From: Lichenicola sp964236105
GTDB lineage: Bacteria; Pseudomonadota; Alphaproteobacteria; Acetobacterales; Acetobacteraceae
Reading direction: 5' to 3'
NCBI GenBank assembly: GCA_964236105.1
Contig: CAXSBC010000008.1
Coordinates: 62,001-126,000, forward strand
DNA length: 64,000 bases
Of this stretch, positions 9,315-17,743 are shown one piece after another; position 1 is the first letter of the stretch; every line of letters begins with the position of its first letter. Under the pieces are notes generated by a model that was not told the origin of the DNA, searched no databases, and was given only the letters and a program-made list of their open reading frames with translations. The translations under genes and the position numbers were made by a program.

Positions 9315-10325
9315 ATGGGGGACATGCGGGCGATCATCGTCATCGGCGCTTCGGCAGGCGGCGTCGAGGCCATCGGCAAGCTGGTCGCCGCGCTGCCGCC
9401 GGATCTCGATGCCGCCCTGTTCGTCGTGCTGCATATCGGCACGCACAAGAGCGAGCTGCCGTTCCTGCTGAACCAGCCGGGAAACCTGCCCGCCAGCCAT
9501 GCGGTCAACGGCGAGCCGATCGATCGCGGCCACATCTACGTGGCTCCTCCCGACCATCACATGGTGCTTGAGCAGGGCGTGATCCGCCTGACGAGAGGGC
9601 CGCGCGAGAACTGGGCGCGGCCTGCGGTGGACCCCTTGTTCCGCAGTGCCGCGAGGTCCTACGGCTCCAGTGTGATCGGGATCATCCTGACCGGCGGGCT
9701 GAATGACGGCACGGCCGGCCTGTTCGAGATCAAGCAGCGCGGCGGACTGACCATCGTCCAGGACCCGGATGATGCGGCGGACCCGGGCATGCCGCGAAGC
9801 GCGCTGCAGCACGTCGCCGTCGACCATCGCCTGCCGCTGCACGAGATCGCGCCGCTGCTGACCGAACTGGTCGCCGGCACAAGACCCGCCATTGCCCTGT
9901 CAGGCACTGCCTTTGTATCGGTCCAGGCCGGGAGCGAGGACATGACCGCGGACTACAGACTCGACGACCCTGTCGCCGTGACCTGCCCGGATTGCGGCGG
10001 TGCGTTGCGCAGGACCGAACTCGGCACGCTCGCCCAGTTCCGCTGCCATATCGGTCACGTCTACACGGCCGAGGTGATGGTGGCGGCCCAGTTCGAGGCG
10101 ATGCAGTGGGCGCTGGAGGCCGCCATGCGCTCGCTGAGCGAGCGTGGCGAGCTCTGCCGTCTGATGGCGGATCGAAGCCGGGTGGCGGACAATGCCGGTT
10201 CGGCCACGCAGTGGGCGGGAGCCATGCGCGAGGCCAAGGAGCGGACCGGCGTGATCAGGCAGCTGCTCGAGAAGGACTGGTCGCATCCCGGAGACATCGG
10301 CCTCGTGGCGCCCTCAGGCGGGTAG
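9315..10325 (+). CDS. Stand-alone CheB methylesterase with zinc-ribbon-like tail
   Basis: 336 residues. Residues 1-190 are a CheB methylesterase/deamidase domain with the full triad: Ser13 in GASAGG, His40 in VVLHIG and Asp131 in GGLNDGTAG. There is no N-terminal receiver domain, so it is not regulated like enterobacterial CheB. The tail (about 212-250) carries CPDCGGAL...FRCHIGHVY, a Cys-rich ribbon seen in many stand-alone CheB-like proteins, followed by a helical segment. No receptor or CheA gene is in the window, so the substrate is unknown. Its last 12 bases overlap the convergent receiver gene. Confidence 0.85.
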   Translation: MGDMRAIIVIGASAGGVEAIGKLVAALPPDLDAALFVVLHIGTHKSELPFLLNQPGNLPASHAVNGEPIDRGHIYVAPPDHHMVLEQGVIRLTRGPRENWARPAVDPLFRSAARSYGSSVIGIILTGGLNDGTAGLFEIKQRGGLTIVQDPDDAADPGMPRSALQHVAVDHRLPLHEIAPLLTELVAGTRPAIALSGTAFVSVQAGSEDMTADYRLDDPVAVTCPDCGGALRRTELGTLAQFRCHIGHVYTAEVMVAAQFEAMQWALEAAMRSLSERGELCRLMADRSRVADNAGSATQWAGAMREAKERTGVIRQLLEKDWSHPGDIGLVAPSGG

Positions 10326-10721
10326 GCTCGCGCGGCTTGCCGCGGTTGCGGACCGGTTGCAGAGAGCCTGCACGCGCGCCTCGAGTTCCCGGGTCGTGAA
10401 GGGCTTGGTGAGCCGGGGCTGATCACGGAAGGCTTCGGGCAGCGCCCAGTCGCCGTAGCCGCTTGCGAAGACGAACGGGATGTCGCGCGACATGAGCTGC
10501 TCGGCGACCGGAAAGGCCTGGCCGCCCCGGATGGTGACATCCAGGATCGCCGCATCGAGCGGCTCGCCGGCAGCCAGGCGAAGCGCCACGTGCAGCTTGC
10601 CCACCGGACCGACCACGATGCAGCCGAGGCTCTGCAGCGCCTCCTCGATGTGCAGGGCGATCATCATGTCGTCCTCGACCACCAGGATGCGACAGCCGGC
10701 CAGGGGGGTGAGCGCTGTCAA
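10314..10721 (-). CDS. Single-domain response regulator
   Basis: 135 residues forming one receiver domain: acidic pair in VVEDDMM, phosphoacceptor Asp in AAILDVTIRGG and the conserved Lys in LTKPF. There is no output domain, so it probably acts as a phosphate sink or by protein contact. The start is TTG 10721: no other start precedes the conserved VVEDD, and GGAGG sits seven bases upstream, inside the end of the kinase gene. The TTG overlaps the kinase stop as TTGA, implying translational coupling and a cognate pair with the HWE kinase. Confidence 0.85.
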   Translation of the reverse strand: MTALTPLAGCRILVVEDDMMIALHIEEALQSLGCIVVGPVGKLHVALRLAAGEPLDAAILDVTIRGGQAFPVAEQLMSRDIPFVFASGYGDWALPEAFRDQPRLTKPFTTRELEARVQALCNRSATAASRASLPA

Positions 10722-13700
10722 GATGTTCCTCCGTCAGTATCCGCCTGCATCAGGCGGCCGATCTCGTCGTCGAACGGAATGACGATGCTGCATCGCAGGC
10801 CGCCGGGCGCGAAGTCCCGCCTGACCTCGGCGTCAAGCTCGTGCGCCAGGGTCCGCTCGATCAGCGTGGTCCCGAACCCACGCCGCGTCGGCACTGACAC
10901 CACGGGGCCGCCCGCCTCGGTCCAGCTGAGCATCAGCGTCGCGAGCTGGGCGACCGTCGAGATGCTCCAGCCGATCGCCAGCTTGCCCGAGTCGACGGAC
11001 AGCGCGCCATACTTGACGGAGTTGCTGGTGAGCTCGTGCAGCGCCATCGCCAGAGCCAGGCCGGCCCTCGGCGTGAGCGCGATGTCGAGCCCCTGGATGG
11101 TGACACGACCGTCGCTGGAACCGTATGGCGCGAGCTCGGTGTCCAGGATGGCCCGAAGCGACACCTCGCCCTGTCCGGACTGGGTGAGCAGGCTGTGCGC
11201 CTTGGCGATGGCCTGCACCCGGCCATTGACCTCGACGGCGAAGGCCGCCGGCGTCGCGGTCGTCCTCAAGGTCTGGGCTATCACGGACGTCACGATCGCC
11301 AGGATGTTCTTGACCCGGTGGTCGAGCTCGCCGAGCAGCAGGACTGCCTTCTGTTCCGCTGCCTTGCGCGCCCTGATGTCGCGCGCGACCAGGGACACGC
11401 CGGTGACCCGCCCGTCCGTTTCCCTGACCGGCGAGAGGGTGACGGCGACATCGATCGCCCCGCCGTGTCCGCCGCTGCCGGCGCATTCGAACACCGGAAG
11501 CTGCCCGCCCCGCTGCAGGGTTTCCAGCATGTCCGACCAGTCCCAGGGCAGCGCCCGCCTGACCAGTGTCGGCATCGGTTGGCCCACGGCCTCGGACGCC
11601 GATGTGCCGAACAGACGGCTGGCACCCTCGTTCCAGCTCCGCACGACGGCGTCGAGGTCGTGGCCGATGATGGCGTCCTGCGAGGAGTCCACGATGGCGG
11701 CCAGCCTCGACTGGGCCTGCTCGTGCTTCTTGCGCTCGGTCAGGTCGACGAAGGTGACCACCACGCCGTCGATGACGTCGTTGAGATCCCGGTATGGGCG
11801 CACCTGCATCAGATAGCTCGTGGATCCGTCGGCAATCGCGACCTCGCGCTCGCTGGCCACAAGCGTCCTGAGCACGTGCTGCGCGTCATGGCGCAGCCCG
11901 TCCCGGGTCAGGTGGCTGACGATGTCGGAGATCGGCCGGCCCTCGTCGCCATCCCGCACATTGAAGATGTCGAGCAGGCGCGGCGTGAAACGGCGGATGC
12001 GCAGGTTGCGGTCCAGGAACAGGGTCGCGATCGAGGTGCTGTCGAACAGGTTCGCCAGATCGCTGTTGGACCGCACCAGGCTGTCGTTGCGGTTGTTCAG
12101 CTCGGCATTGATGGTCTGCAGCTCCTCGTTGAGGGACTGCAGCTCCTCCTTCGACGTGACCAGCTCCTCGTTGGCCGACTGCAGCTCCTCGCTGGCCGAC
12201 AGATACTCCTCGTTGGAGGACTGCAGCTCCTCGCTGGCGGCTTCCAGTTCCTCGGTGACGTCGCTCAGCCTTCCCCGCAGGCTGACCGCCTCCCTGGTCG
12301 CCGCCTGGAAGGCCTCGCTGCTCTCGTGTGGGCCATCGGCAGCCTGCCGCAGGACCGTGCCGCCCGAGCCGACATCCTGGAACGCGACGACGAACAGGCC
12401 CTCATCGCCTGCGCCGGCGATCGGCTCGACGATCAGGTTGGCGATGTCATAGCGCTCGCCGGTCTCGAAGGAGAGCTTCTCCTGCAGGACCCGCTCTCCC
12501 GTCACCCTCGCCTCCTTGAGGGCCGACCGTACAGCCGCTCGCAGATCCGTGTGCAGAAGCGCGAACAGATTCAGCGTGGCGACACCGGTCGCCGGCTGCA
12601 CGAACTTCGCCGTCTGTCCGGAGAAGCGCAGGATATCGTGCTGCCGGCTCACCACGAAGAACGCCGGCGCATAGGGCGCCATCGCACGCGCCGCCTGTCG
12701 ATCGATATCGTCGATGACGGGTCGCACCGCCGGCCTGGGCGCCACATCGGCTGTGCGCGAGAGCGGAAAGCTCGGGAAGTTCGAGGCCGATTCGCGCCGC
12801 GCGTAGAGCCGATGACGCTTGTCCAGGGGGATGAACAGATGAGCCTGGGACGCGACGCTCTCCGACGAACCCAGGAACAGGTGGCCGCCGGGCCGGAGCG
12901 CGTAGTGGAAGGTGGTGATGACCCGCTGCTGCAGCTGCGGTTCGAAGTAGATCAGCAGGTTGCGGCAGCACACCAGATCGATGCGCGAGAACGGCGGATC
13001 CCTGACGAGGTCATGGGTCGAGAACAGGCACACCTCGCGGATGTCCTTGGCCACCCGGTAGCTGCCGTCCTCCCTGGCGAAGTAGGTCTCCAGCCGCTCG
13101 GCCGTCATGTCGGAGGCAATCGATGCGGGATACGATCCCGACCGGGCGACGGCGATCGCCCGATCGTCCAGGTCGGTCGCGAAGACCTGGAACGGGCGAT
13201 GGGACCCGAGCCGGGTCAGGCCCTCCTTGAGGAGGATCGCGACCGAATAGGCCTCCTCGCCGGTGGCGCAACCGGCGATCCAGACCCGGATCGGGTCGGT
13301 GCCGGCGGGATCGGCCAGCAGGAGCGGGATCACCTTGGCTTCCAGCACGTCGAACGCGTCGCCGTCGCGAAAGAACCGCGTCACGCTGATCAGCAGTTCG
13401 CGGAACAGCTGCTCCGCCTCGTGCGGCAGCGTGCGGAGCTGCTCGGCATAGTCGGCGACCTCGTCGGTCTGCAGCACATGCATGCGGCGCTGGATGCGGC
13501 GCATCAGCGTGCCCGTCTTGTAGTCGTTGAAGTCGCGTCCGAGCTTGGTGCGCAACACGGCGCAGATCTCGGCGAGCCTGTTCGGCAGGTCATGGCGGAT
13601 GCCGTCCGGACCCTTGTGAGCGTCGCAGGTCGCGCGGTGCTGCCGGTAGTCCAGCAGTGTCTGCGCCATATCCTCGACCCCCAGCACATGGTCGACGAAA

Positions 13701-14314
13701 CCGCCCAGGGCGGCGCTCTGCGGCATGCCCTGCTTGGCGTGGTGGTCGAACTCGGCCTGGCTGAGCGTCAGGCCGCCATGCTCCTTGATCGCGGCGATGC
13801 CAAGCGACCCGTCGGTGCCGAACCCGGACAGGATGATGCCCACCGCGTTCTCGCGCTGATCCTTGGCCAGAGAGGTCAGGAACGTGTTGACCGACACGCG
13901 CCGTGCCGCTGGAGCGGCCGGGCGGGCGAGACGGAGCAGCCCGTTCTCGATCGTCAGGATGGTGTCCGGCGGAATGACGTATATGTGGTCGGGGCTCACG
14001 CTTGCCCCGTGCTCCGCCAGGCAGACCGGCATGTCCGTGCGGCCGGCGATGATCGAGACCAGCGAGCTCTCGTAGTTCGGATCGAGGTGCTGCACGACGA
14101 TGAAGGCGAGGCCGGCCCGGGCCGGCACCTTCGAGAAGAAGCTCCTCAGGGCGTCGATGCCGCCTGCGGACGCACCGATCCCGACGATCAGGTTCGACCC
14201 TCGCTCGCTGTCTGCGAGCCTGACCGGCTCGTGATCGTCGCCATCCACGAGGTCGGAACGTCCCGCGTCACCGGCGTCGGACCGTCCAGCGGGTTCAGGA
14301 TCAGTCACGGTCAT
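10718..14314 (-). CDS. CheB-CheR-PAS-PAS-HWE histidine kinase fusion
   Basis: 1198 residues, cytoplasmic. Order: CheB methylesterase (about 40-225; Ser49, His76, Asp168); CheR methyltransferase (about 232-500; SAM motif AGCATGEEAY, then FATDLDDRAI and CRNLLIYF); a linker; a long Glu/Leu/Ser coiled coil (about 665-735, repeats of the type NEELQS); two PAS domains (about 738-850 and 855-975, the second preceding PVRETDGRVTGVSLVARDI); and an HWE/HisKA_2 kinase (about 990-1190) with phosphoacceptor His in GELDHRVKN and HELTSNSVKYGAL. CheB-CheR-PAS fusions are a known family; their inputs are mostly undefined. It is coupled by overlap to the single receiver downstream. ATG 14314 is used, with another ATG a few bases upstream in a different frame. 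Confidence 0.9.
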   Translation of the reverse strand: MTVTDPEPAGRSDAGDAGRSDLVDGDDHEPVRLADSERGSNLIVGIGASAGGIDALRSFFSKVPARAGLAFIVVQHLDPNYESSLVSIIAGRTDMPVCLAEHGASVSPDHIYVIPPDTILTIENGLLRLARPAAPAARRVSVNTFLTSLAKDQRENAVGIILSGFGTDGSLGIAAIKEHGGLTLSQAEFDHHAKQGMPQSAALGGFVDHVLGVEDMAQTLLDYRQHRATCDAHKGPDGIRHDLPNRLAEICAVLRTKLGRDFNDYKTGTLMRRIQRRMHVLQTDEVADYAEQLRTLPHEAEQLFRELLISVTRFFRDGDAFDVLEAKVIPLLLADPAGTDPIRVWIAGCATGEEAYSVAILLKEGLTRLGSHRPFQVFATDLDDRAIAVARSGSYPASIASDMTAERLETYFAREDGSYRVAKDIREVCLFSTHDLVRDPPFSRIDLVCCRNLLIYFEPQLQQRVITTFHYALRPGGHLFLGSSESVASQAHLFIPLDKRHRLYARRESASNFPSFPLSRTADVAPRPAVRPVIDDIDRQAARAMAPYAPAFFVVSRQHDILRFSGQTAKFVQPATGVATLNLFALLHTDLRAAVRSALKEARVTGERVLQEKLSFETGERYDIANLIVEPIAGAGDEGLFVVAFQDVGSGGTVLRQAADGPHESSEAFQAATREAVSLRGRLSDVTEELEAASEELQSSNEEYLSASEELQSANEELVTSKEELQSLNEELQTINAELNNRNDSLVRSNSDLANLFDSTSIATLFLDRNLRIRRFTPRLLDIFNVRDGDEGRPISDIVSHLTRDGLRHDAQHVLRTLVASEREVAIADGSTSYLMQVRPYRDLNDVIDGVVVTFVDLTERKKHEQAQSRLAAIVDSSQDAIIGHDLDAVVRSWNEGASRLFGTSASEAVGQPMPTLVRRALPWDWSDMLETLQRGGQLPVFECAGSGGHGGAIDVAVTLSPVRETDGRVTGVSLVARDIRARKAAEQKAVLLLGELDHRVKNILAIVTSVIAQTLRTTATPAAFAVEVNGRVQAIAKAHSLLTQSGQGEVSLRAILDTELAPYGSSDGRVTIQGLDIALTPRAGLALAMALHELTSNSVKYGALSVDSGKLAIGWSISTVAQLATLMLSWTEAGGPVVSVPTRRGFGTTLIERTLAHELDAEVRRDFAPGGLRCSIVIPFDDEIGRLMQADTDGGTS

Positions 14315-14951
14315 GCGTCATGGATGCCGCCTCGTGTTTGACCGTGCGGCAGGTTCCGCACGGCGGTCCGGAAGCCGGCAGGTTGAGCGGGGTGCCCTGG
14401 CCCGTGCCAGTACGTAACAGCAACTCGACGGCAAGTATGCAGTTGCATGCTGTCCACGCGCCGTCTGAGCCGCCGTGGACTGAACCGCCATCGTCAGGCA
14501 GGTCTCGATCAGGACCGGCACCACTCGGCGCATCCTGGCCACCCTGACCCTGTCTCCCGAGCAGTCATGCACGGCCAGGCCGACGACGACGCTATGCTGC
14601 TCGCCTGCTGCTGACTTCCGGGGTTCCTCCCGGCGCATGTGGCGCAATCGTCCACGCCGTGCTGCAACCCCCGAAACTCATCGGCCCGCAACATCTCGCA
14701 GCCCGTCCGGGATCTCGTTCGCGCTGGAACGCGCCCGGCTTGTCGTGCCGCCGGTCGCTCGATGAGCGTGATCATCGGGCAGCCGGCAATGGGCAGGTAT
14801 GCTATGTTTTTGTTTGGCGGCGCGCTCATGTCGGCTGCGTTCTGCTCGCTCTCGACGCAGCGATACTGAGCCTGCGCACATCCAGAAGATGTGATTATCG
14901 CTTTTTGACGACCGCTTTATCAAATTCTCGTTTCGGGTCTATTGTGGCCGG
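14315..14951. other. Long divergent intergenic region between two CheB-fusion genes
   Basis: 637 bases between the divergent kinase gene and the GGDEF-EAL gene. Short open frames exist on both strands, but none shows a recognisable domain or a good ribosome site. The last 70 bases are distinctly AT-richer; TTGACG at 14905-14910 is a possible -35, without a clear -10 at normal spacing. Confidence 0.4.
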
Positions 14952-17534
14952 ATGAACCCGCCGGCCCAGCTGTACTTCGTGGCGATCGGTGCCTCCGGCA
15001 GCGAGGGTCTCGACGACATCCAGAGGCTGCTCGGCTACCTGTCCAGGCGCACCCAGGCCGTGGTCATGATCGCGTGGCATCGACCAAGCGACCAGATCAG
15101 TCACCTCAGGGACGTGCTGGCTTCCGGCTGCCGGATGCCGGTGATCATCGCCAGCCAAGCGACGGTCCTGGAGCCGGGACACTGCTATATCGGCGAGCCG
15201 GATGGCCACCTCACGCTGATCGACCGCAACCGGGCTCATCTCGTGGTCGGATCTGGAGACAGGCTTCGCAACCGGACCATAGACGCCCTCTTCAGGTCGC
15301 TTGCGGACCAGGTGGGCGCCAGAACCATTGGCGTCGTGCTGTCCGGCGTGCTGGATGACGGGTCGCGCGGCCTGGCCGCCATACACCGGGCCAAGGGTCT
15401 GACCATGGTCCTGGACCCGGGTCTCAAGATCCGCGGGATGCAGCAGAACGCGATCGACTATGACGGCCCGATCGGTCTCGTCGGCACCGCGCTGCAGATC
15501 GCGGAGATCATCAATCAGGTCACCACGCAGAGGGAGAATCTCCTGCCGGCAGCCTATGCACTGGTGAGAACCGACGAAGCCGGTCGTATCGTCGACTGGA
15601 ACGCCGGCGCCGCCGCTCTGTTCGGCTGGCGGCAGGCCGAGGTTCGGGGCCGGTCCTACCTGTCCCTGTTCAAGCCTGAGGGGTCCGACAAGGCCAGCCC
15701 GGCGGCGATGCCGGATCACGGTCTTCTGCACGCCATATCGGACGGCGGACGGTGGTGCCTGCGCAAGGACGGGAGCCAGTTCCTGGCGAGCAGCGTCATG
15801 CTGTCGAAGGATGCTGACGGCCTGTCCGGGCTGGTCGTCATTCTTCACGATCCGATCGCACCGCAGCCAGCCGCGCCGTCTTCGGTTCCGAGCGAGCCGC
15901 AGTTCCGGCTTCTCACCGAAACCATCCCGCAACTCGTCTGGCGATCGCTGGATGACGGCCGGTGGGACTGGGCGGGTCCGCAATGGGTTGCCTATACCGG
16001 GCAGTCGGAAGTCGACAGTCTCGACCGTGGCTGGCAGGACATGGTCCATCCCGACGACCAGGAGGTGACGATGCAGGCCTGGCATGCGGCGGAATCCCTC
16101 GGCGGCATGGATGTCGAGCACCGTCTGCGTCGGGCGGATGGCGTCTATCGCTGGTTCCAGACCCGTGCGACGCCGCTGCAGACCAGAGAGGCCTCCGGCG
16201 CGAGACAGTGGTTCGGCACCTCGACCGACATCGACAGTCTTCGCCAGGCCGAGGAGCAGGTTCATTTCCTGGCGTATCACGACGCGTTGACCGGGGCTGC
16301 CAACCGGGCGCTGCTCGACCGGATCCTGGAGCAGATGACCGCGGATGGCGGACCCGACCCGACCTGGTGCAACGTGCTCTACCTCGATCTCGATCGGTTC
16401 AAGGCGATCAACGACCAGCTGGGTCACCGGGGTGGCGACGAGCTGCTGAAGCAGGTCGCCGACCGGATACGAAGCTGCGTCCAGGATGGAGATCTTCTCG
16501 CCCGTTCCGGCGGCGACGAGTTCGTGCTGGTGCAGCGGACCGGTACGGGGGAGGAAGGGACGGTGCTGGGCGCCCGCATCATCGCGGCGTTGTCCAGGCC
16601 GTTCGCGATCCAGGGACAGGACCTGATCGTCAATGCCAGCATCGGCATCACGTCCTGCATCACCGACAGCAACACGCCTGAGGAGCTGCTGTTCCGCGCG
16701 GATCTCGCCTTGTATCAGGCCAAGGCGGCCGGCGGCGGATGCGTGCGGCTCTACAAGCCGGAAATGGAAACCGACCTGCGCTACCGGCAGGCTCTCGAGC
16801 GGGATCTGCGCATGGCGATCGAGCGCAACGAGCTCGACGTGTATTTCCAGCCGATCGTCGACATCGTGACGAGAGACGTCCTCGGCTACGAGGCGCTCGC
16901 GCGCTGGACCCATCCCATCCACGGCGAGATCACGCCGAGCACCTTCATTCCGATCGCCGAGGAGACCGGCCTCATCATCAATCTCGGCGTCCTGATCCTG
17001 GAGATGGCCTGCACTGCGGCGCAGGCCTGGAGCCGGCAGCAGCTGGTTTCCGTCAACATCTCGCCGGCACAGTTCCGGCGCAGCGATCTGGTCGAGCAGA
17101 TCGCGGACACGCTGGCTCGTACCAAGCTTGTTCCGGACCGGCTGGAGCTGGAGGTGACGGAAGGCCTGTTGATGGACGACAGCGAGCAGGTGCGGGACGC
17201 GCTGCAGGCGATCAAGCGGCTCGGCATCCGCATCGCGCTCGACGATTTCGGCACCGGCTATTCCGGCCTCGGCTATCTCTGCCGGTTTCCGTTCGACAAG
17301 CTGAAGATCGACCAGTCCTTCATCCGCAAGATGGAGATCGATCCGGGTTCGCATGCTGTCGTCAAGGCCGTGGTGGCACTCGGGGAAAGCCTGCATCTCC
17401 AGGTCACGGCCGAAGGCGTGGAAACGGAAACCCAGGCCGCGATGCTGCAGAGCATCGGCTGTCGTCAGGCACAGGGATTCCTGTTCGGCAAGCCGGCACC
17501 GTCGAGGCCGGCACTTCAGCTCGAAACCACATAG
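14952..17534 (+). CDS. CheB-like-PAS-PAS-GGDEF-EAL signalling protein
   Basis: 860 residues, no membrane segment. Residues about 7-190 are a CheB-like domain with a divergent nucleophile loop GASGSEG but all three catalytic residues in place (Ser15, His43, Asp136). Two PAS domains follow (about 197-300 and 318-430), then GGDEF (about 433-600, intact SGGDEF at 519-524) and EAL (about 612-855, YFQPIVD, YEALARW, DDFGTGYS). It should both make and break cyclic di-GMP, with the balance set by PAS or CheB input. The inhibitory RxxD site five residues before GGDEF reads QDGD, so product inhibition is probably lost. CheB joined directly to GGDEF-EAL is unusual. Its neighbours are other CheB-domain genes on the opposite strand. 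Confidence 0.9.
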   Translation: MNPPAQLYFVAIGASGSEGLDDIQRLLGYLSRRTQAVVMIAWHRPSDQISHLRDVLASGCRMPVIIASQATVLEPGHCYIGEPDGHLTLIDRNRAHLVVGSGDRLRNRTIDALFRSLADQVGARTIGVVLSGVLDDGSRGLAAIHRAKGLTMVLDPGLKIRGMQQNAIDYDGPIGLVGTALQIAEIINQVTTQRENLLPAAYALVRTDEAGRIVDWNAGAAALFGWRQAEVRGRSYLSLFKPEGSDKASPAAMPDHGLLHAISDGGRWCLRKDGSQFLASSVMLSKDADGLSGLVVILHDPIAPQPAAPSSVPSEPQFRLLTETIPQLVWRSLDDGRWDWAGPQWVAYTGQSEVDSLDRGWQDMVHPDDQEVTMQAWHAAESLGGMDVEHRLRRADGVYRWFQTRATPLQTREASGARQWFGTSTDIDSLRQAEEQVHFLAYHDALTGAANRALLDRILEQMTADGGPDPTWCNVLYLDLDRFKAINDQLGHRGGDELLKQVADRIRSCVQDGDLLARSGGDEFVLVQRTGTGEEGTVLGARIIAALSRPFAIQGQDLIVNASIGITSCITDSNTPEELLFRADLALYQAKAAGGGCVRLYKPEMETDLRYRQALERDLRMAIERNELDVYFQPIVDIVTRDVLGYEALARWTHPIHGEITPSTFIPIAEETGLIINLGVLILEMACTAAQAWSRQQLVSVNISPAQFRRSDLVEQIADTLARTKLVPDRLELEVTEGLLMDDSEQVRDALQAIKRLGIRIALDDFGTGYSGLGYLCRFPFDKLKIDQSFIRKMEIDPGSHAVVKAVVALGESLHLQVTAEGVETETQAAMLQSIGCRQAQGFLFGKPAPSRPALQLETT

Positions 17535-17743
17535 CCCGCCTCGGTCTCGCGTCCGGAAGCACTCGGGTCCACAGATCCTGCGGCGACGTCGCTGCCTGAT
17601 GACGGGGTTCCGGCAACCTCATGGCGAAAGTCGGGCGCCGTGAGGGTGCGGCGGGAGGTCACCCGACCTGGTTCGAGGCGGTTGCGGAACTGCGGGCTCG
17701 ATGGAGAGTCCGGAGGCCCGGGACCTGTCGGCGGACCTGATCC

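Noticed and set aside
11036..14341. Long open frame antisense to the CheB-CheR-PAS-HWE gene
   Set aside because: Translation has no recognisable domain, while the opposite strand encodes a complete multidomain protein.
14318..14829. Two short minus-strand frames in the 14.3-14.9 kb intergenic region
   Set aside because: No ribosome site, no domain, and cysteine/arginine-rich random-looking translation.
14895..17396. Long open frame antisense to the CheB-PAS-PAS-GGDEF-EAL gene
   Set aside because: Mirror frame of a clear gene; no ribosome site and no family resemblance.
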